A stretch of DNA of 64,000 nucleotides from JAODBQ01 sp038213195. GTDB lineage: Bacteria; Actinomycetota; Acidimicrobiia; Acidimicrobiales; Ilumatobacteraceae. Position numbers and translations under genes: made by a program. The notes below the pieces were generated by a model, which worked only from the letters and a program-made list of their open reading frames with translations, searched no databases and had not been told where the DNA came from. The stretch lies in assembly GCA_038213195.1 (NCBI GenBank), contig JBBQTN010000002.1, forward strand, positions 1 to 64,000, given 5' to 3'. Numbering within the stretch: the first letter of the stretch is position 1; each line of letters begins with the position of its first letter. Below, piece after piece: positions 60,552-64,000 of the stretch.

Positions 60552-62360
60552 ATGACCTCCCCAGAACAATCCCTCGACGCACCGCCGGAACCGTTCGCGC
60601 CCGTGACGTCCGCTGCAGCGGTGCCGCCGGACGTCGCCGACGAGGACGTGTCACCGTCCGGGTTCGCCTCGCTCGGCTTGCGCAGCGAGTTGCTCGACGT
60701 GCTGACCGCGCTCGGCTACGAGGAGCCCACGCCGATCCAGGCCGAGGCGATCCCGTTGATGTTGCGGGGCATCGACGTGCTCGGCCAGGCGGCCACCGGC
60801 ACCGGCAAGACCGCCGCGTTCGCCCTGCCGATCCTGCAGCAGGTGACGGCCCGGGCGACGAAGGAACCGCTGGCGCTGATCCTCGTGCCGACGCGGGAGC
60901 TGGCGATCCAGGTCGCCGAGGCCGTGTGGCGTTACGGCAAGGGGATCGGGGTCAAGGTCGTCGCGCTGTACGGCGGCCAACCGATCGTTCGCCAGCTGCA
61001 TGCGCTGTCGGAGGGCACGCACGTCGTCGTCGCCACACCGGGCCGGGCGCTCGACCACATCCAGCGCGGCACGCTGGTGCTCGGCGCGGTGCGCATCGTC
61101 GTGCTCGACGAGGCCGACGAGATGCTCGACATGGGCTTCGCCGAAGACATCGAAGCGATCCTCGACAAGACGCCGGCCACCCGGCAGACCGTGCTCTTCT
61201 CGGCGACGATCCCCGGCCGCATCGACGCGATCGCCCGCCGCCACCAGCGCGACCCGCAGCGGATCCGCATCGCTGCGACGACGACCGCAGTCGGCGACGC
61301 CCCACAGGTCCGCCAGACCGCGTACGTCGTCACCCGCCACCACAAGCCCGCTGCGCTCGGGCGGATCCTCGACATCGAGGCGCCGACCGCTGCGCTCGTC
61401 TTCTGCAGGACCCGGATCGAGGTCGACCAGCTCACCGAGACGCTCACCGCCCGTGGCTACCGGGCCGAGGCGCTGCACGGGGGGATGAGCCAGGAGCAGC
61501 GCGACCGGGTGATGGGCCGGCTGCGCAACGGCACCGCCGAGCTGTTGATCGCCACCGACGTCGCCGCACGCGGCCTCGACGTGGACGTGCTCACCCACGT
61601 CGTCAACTACGACGTGCCGTCGGCGCCCGAGAGCTACGTGCACAGGATCGGTCGCGTCGGCCGCGCCGGGCGCGAGGGCGTGGCGATCACCCTCGCCGAA
61701 CCGCGCGAGCAACGCCTCCTCGGCAACATCGAACGTCTCACCAAGCAGCAGATCGTCGTCGCCCCCGTGCCGTCGGTCGCCCAGCTGCGCGCCAGGCAGA
61801 TGGAGCTGACGCTGGCCTCACTGCGCAACGCGCTCGATGCCGACGACGACGAGCTCGACCAGTTCCGCACCGCAGTGCGCTCGCTGCGCAGCGAGTTCAG
61901 CGAGCTCGACATCGCCTCGGCCGCGCTGAAGCTCGTGCACGAGGCGAGCGGGGCGACCGTCGACGAAGCCGAGATCCCCGACATGTCGTTGCGCAGGGAG
62001 AAGAGCACCACGCGTCCCGACCGCTCGTCAGCGCCCGGTCAGAACCCCAAGAGCAGCGGGCCGACCGCGAGGATCTACATCGGGCTCGGCAAGCACAACC
62101 GCATCCGCCCGGGCGACCTCGTCGGCGCGATCGCCAACGAGACCCACCTCAGCGGCAAGGAGATCGGCCCGATCACCATCTCCGACCGCCACTCGATCGT
62201 CGGCGTGCCGGAGAGCGCGGTGGAGCAGGTGATCGAGGCGATGCGCAAGACGACGCTGAAGGGCAGCAAGCCGTTCGTGCGTCGGTTCACCGAAGAGACG
62301 AAGGGCGCGAAGGGTCCGGCTAGATCCGCTCGAGACGATCGCCGTCGAACAGAGGACTGA
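60552..62360 (+). CDS. DEAD-box RNA helicase with DbpA-type C-terminus
   Basis: 602 residues from the ATG at 60552; a GTG at 60460 in the tandem repeat would add 30. Q motif GLRSELLDVLTALGYEEPTP, motif I AATGTGKTAAFALP, PTRELAIQV, motif II VLDEADEMLD, motif III SATIP, ALVFCRTRIEVDQL, and motif VI HRIGRVGRAGREG are present. The C-terminal RARIYIGLGKHNRIRPGDLV region (read as ARIYIGLGKHNRIRPGDLV) is the DbpA/DeaD RNA-binding domain. It remodels RNA, likely in ribosome assembly or cold adaptation. Its last 41 bp overlap the convergent aldo/keto reductase. Confidence 0.94.
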   Translation: MTSPEQSLDAPPEPFAPVTSAAAVPPDVADEDVSPSGFASLGLRSELLDVLTALGYEEPTPIQAEAIPLMLRGIDVLGQAATGTGKTAAFALPILQQVTARATKEPLALILVPTRELAIQVAEAVWRYGKGIGVKVVALYGGQPIVRQLHALSEGTHVVVATPGRALDHIQRGTLVLGAVRIVVLDEADEMLDMGFAEDIEAILDKTPATRQTVLFSATIPGRIDAIARRHQRDPQRIRIAATTTAVGDAPQVRQTAYVVTRHHKPAALGRILDIEAPTAALVFCRTRIEVDQLTETLTARGYRAEALHGGMSQEQRDRVMGRLRNGTAELLIATDVAARGLDVDVLTHVVNYDVPSAPESYVHRIGRVGRAGREGVAITLAEPREQRLLGNIERLTKQQIVVAPVPSVAQLRARQMELTLASLRNALDADDDELDQFRTAVRSLRSEFSELDIASAALKLVHEASGATVDEAEIPDMSLRREKSTTRPDRSSAPGQNPKSSGPTARIYIGLGKHNRIRPGDLVGAIANETHLSGKEIGPITISDRHSIVGVPESAVEQVIEAMRKTTLKGSKPFVRRFTEETKGAKGPARSARDDRRRTED

Positions 62361-63213
62361 TCCCCTCGCCCTCGACGTCGGCGAGCATCTCGTCGTCCGA
62401 GGGGAGGAGGGCGTCGCCGGCGCCGACCGCCTCCGCGGCGGAGAAGATCGCCGGGAGGAGCCGCGCGTCGCTGGTGGTGTTGAGGAACAGCTGCGGGCGG
62501 CCGAGCACGTAGGCCACCGCGCGGCCGAGCGCGTCGCCGGCCGGGAGGGCCTGGTACCAGGAGAACTTCGGCTCGGTCGTGTCGTCGGGCCAGCGCCGCC
62601 GGGCGACGGCCTTGATCGTCTGCACCGCCACCTGCTGTCGTGCGCACACATCCTGCAATTCCTCCACGTCATTGCGGTAGGCCGTGTCCTGGAGCATCGC
62701 GAAGTTGTACGGGAACAGCACGGAGTCGAAGTCGAAGCGCTCCAGGCTGCGCAGGTGCATGCCGGGGATGCGCGTGCCGTGGCCGGTCACGCCGATGAAC
62801 CGCACCAGGCCCTCGTCGCGTGCCCGCGCGAGCGCCGCGACCGCGCCGTCGGGCCCGTGGGCGACGTCCCACTCGTCCGCTTCGACGAGGTTGTGCAGCT
62901 GGATCAGGTCGACCTGGTCGACACCGAGGCGCTGCAGCGACCGCTCCAGCTCGCGGCGGGCGGCGTCGCCCGTGCGCTCGCCGGTCTTCGTCGCCAGGAA
63001 CACCTCGGCGCGATGGTCGGCGAGGAACGGCTGCAATCGCAACTCGGAGTCGCCGTAGGAGGCGGCGGTGTCGAAGTGGTTGATGCCGGCGGCGCGCACG
63101 AGTGCGATGGTGGTGTCGGCGCGGTCCTGGCGCATCGCGCCAAGTGCCGCGGCCCCGAAGATCACTCGGCTGCTGTCGTGGCCGGTGCGCCCGAAGGCTT
63201 GACGTTCGATCAT
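62320..63213 (-). CDS. Aldo/keto reductase
   Basis: 297 residues from the ATG at 63213. GRTGHDSSRVIFGAAALGAM opens the barrel. HFDTAASYGDSELRLQPFL carries the catalytic Asp and Tyr, FLATKTGERTGDAARRELER the Lys, and VDLIQLHNL the His-containing strand. It is an NADPH-dependent reductase of the general-stress type; the substrate is unknown. TATGGT lies 6 nt before the ATG. Confidence 0.92.
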   Translation of the reverse strand: MIERQAFGRTGHDSSRVIFGAAALGAMRQDRADTTIALVRAAGINHFDTAASYGDSELRLQPFLADHRAEVFLATKTGERTGDAARRELERSLQRLGVDQVDLIQLHNLVEADEWDVAHGPDGAVAALARARDEGLVRFIGVTGHGTRIPGMHLRSLERFDFDSVLFPYNFAMLQDTAYRNDVEELQDVCARQQVAVQTIKAVARRRWPDDTTEPKFSWYQALPAGDALGRAVAYVLGRPQLFLNTTSDARLLPAIFSAAEAVGAGDALLPSDDEMLADVEGEGISPLFDGDRLERI

Positions 63214-63219
63214 CTCCGG

Positions 63220-63225
63220 ACCATA
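63220..63225 (-). promoter_or_regulatory. Candidate leaderless -10 element of the aldo/keto reductase
   Basis: TATGGT on the reverse strand, exactly 6 nt from the ATG at 63213; supports that start over longer in-frame ones. Confidence 0.5.
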
Positions 63226-63259
63226 CCCAGCCCGACGGCGCGCACCCGACGCCGGCCAG

Positions 63260-63365
63260 GTGTCCGCCCGCGCACGACGCGCTGAGAGCCTCGGCTGATG
63301 CCCCGCCGGGACGGCCCGGTATCCGCGTACGCCCGGCGCGCTGACAGACTCGGCCGATGCCCGCC
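63260..63365 (+). repeat. Tandem duplication of a promoter-start region
   Basis: 63260-63307 and 63319-63365 are similar over about 47 bp, including GCGCTGAGAGCCTCGGCTGA (first) and GCGCTGACAGACTCGGCCGA (second), each running into an ATG followed by CCCGCC-like sequence. The second ATG (63357), with CAGACT 6 nt before it, starts the LLM gene. The first (63298) opens a different frame without family similarity. Confidence 0.7.
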
Positions 63366-64000
63366 AACGCCACACCAGCGCCGCTGCGCACCCTCGGAGT
63401 CTGGTACTTCACCGATGCGATGTCGGCCGTCGAGGCGGCGACGTTCGCGCAACGGCTCGAGACGCTCGGCTACTCGACGCTGTGGCTGCCGGAGACCACC
63501 GGCCGCGATCCGTTCGCCCACATCGGCTTCCTCTCCGCGGAGACGTCCAGCTTGCGCTTCGCCACCGGCATCGCCAACGTCTTCCACCGCCATCCGGGGA
63601 TGATGAAGCAGGCCGCCAACACCCTCGCCGAACAGACCGACGGCCGCTTCCTGCTCGGCATCGGGGTCAGCCACGCCCCGATGGTCGCCGGGCTGCGCAA
63701 GCTCGACTACTCGAACCCGCTGCAGCAGATGCGCGCGTACCTCGAGGGGATGGACGTCTCGCCGTACACCGCGCCAAAGCCCGGCGCCGCGCCGCAACGG
63801 GTGCTCGCCGCGCTCGGCCCGAAGATGCTCGCCCTGTCGGGCGAGCTCACCGACGGCGCCCATCCCTACTGGACCACACCCGAGCACACCGCCCAGGCAC
63901 GCGAGATCCTCGGGCCGGACAAGCTGCTCCTCGTCGAACAGAAGGTGGTGCTGACGACCGATGCCGCCGCCGCCCGCGCCTCCGCCAACGCCGCGATCGG
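63357..64000 (+). CDS. F420-type LLM oxidoreductase, 3' end outside window
   Basis: 214 residues visible from the ATG at 63357, continuing past the window. LGVWYFTDAMSAVEAATFAQ and LGYSTLWLPETTGRDPFAHI with RFATGIANVFHRHPGMMKQA and GRFLLGIGVSHAPMV mark the luciferase-like superfamily, in the branch of predicted F420-dependent enzymes (close to TIGR03620-type proteins). The promoter-start segment is duplicated upstream. Confidence 0.88.
   Translation, partial: MPANATPAPLRTLGVWYFTDAMSAVEAATFAQRLETLGYSTLWLPETTGRDPFAHIGFLSAETSSLRFATGIANVFHRHPGMMKQAANTLAEQTDGRFLLGIGVSHAPMVAGLRKLDYSNPLQQMRAYLEGMDVSPYTAPKPGAAPQRVLAALGPKMLALSGELTDGAHPYWTTPEHTAQAREILGPDKLLLVEQKVVLTTDAAAARASANAAI

Overview
The window is about 70% G+C with dense, often overlapping genes. 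It comes from a high-GC actinobacterium. The evidence is a mycothione reductase, a polyphosphate glucokinase, deazaflavin/F420-type oxidoreductases, mycofactocin genes and a DUF2510 protein. A member of the class Acidimicrobiia fits best, but that is inference. No rRNA, tRNA, phage or insertion-sequence gene was found. At least 55 protein genes are supported; the first (acyltransferase) and last (luciferase-like oxidoreductase) run off the window.

Layout. 1-9.8 kb: membrane acyltransferase, a large GH63-like glycosidase, metF, purH and sucCD. 9.9-22.4 kb: a membrane-anchored protein, a Tat/lipoprotein-type serpin, a Ser/Thr kinase with degenerate catalytic motifs, ppgK, a flavodoxin-like protein, PcrA/UvrD helicase, a lipoprotein, a luciferase-like oxidoreductase, a cytochrome P450 with its 3Fe-4S ferredoxin, and a DUF445 protein. 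22-37 kb: an SDR, an OYE/FadH-type flavoenzyme, purEK, and a coupled run of DUF3291-GNAT fusion, etfA, fixC, fixX and etfB. An MFS exporter with a divergent TetR regulator follows, then mftE and mftF. This looks like a redox island tied to mycofactocin, but mftA-D are absent here. 36.85-37.94 kb has no gene and holds a striking inverted array of an 18-bp repeat at about 50-bp spacing. 38-47.5 kb: an alanine-racemase-like protein with a DUF418-type membrane protein, zinc metallopeptidase, ROK kinase, 2OG oxygenase, ung, type II NADH dehydrogenase, and an agmatine-to-putrescine pair (aguA, aguB). 47.6-64 kb: GH3 glucosidase, a two-component system, mycothione reductase and superoxide dismutase (divergent), a deazaflavin enzyme, a phytoene-desaturase-like flavoprotein, DinB-like protein, acyl-CoA dehydrogenase, DEAD-box helicase, aldo/keto reductase and a partial F420-type oxidoreductase.

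Several features cut across the genes. Many starts carry a TANNNT hexamer only 5-9 nt upstream of ATG/GTG and no Shine-Dalgarno sequence, which suggests widespread leaderless transcription. A GC-rich repeat family occurs in two convergent gaps and, in frame, inside the OYE gene. Start or junction regions of mftE/mftF, the PNPOx/helicase pair and the last gene carry local tandem duplications. Convergent genes often overlap at their tails. The most extreme case is the SDR, which has no stop codon near its expected end and stays open across a hairpin into its neighbour.
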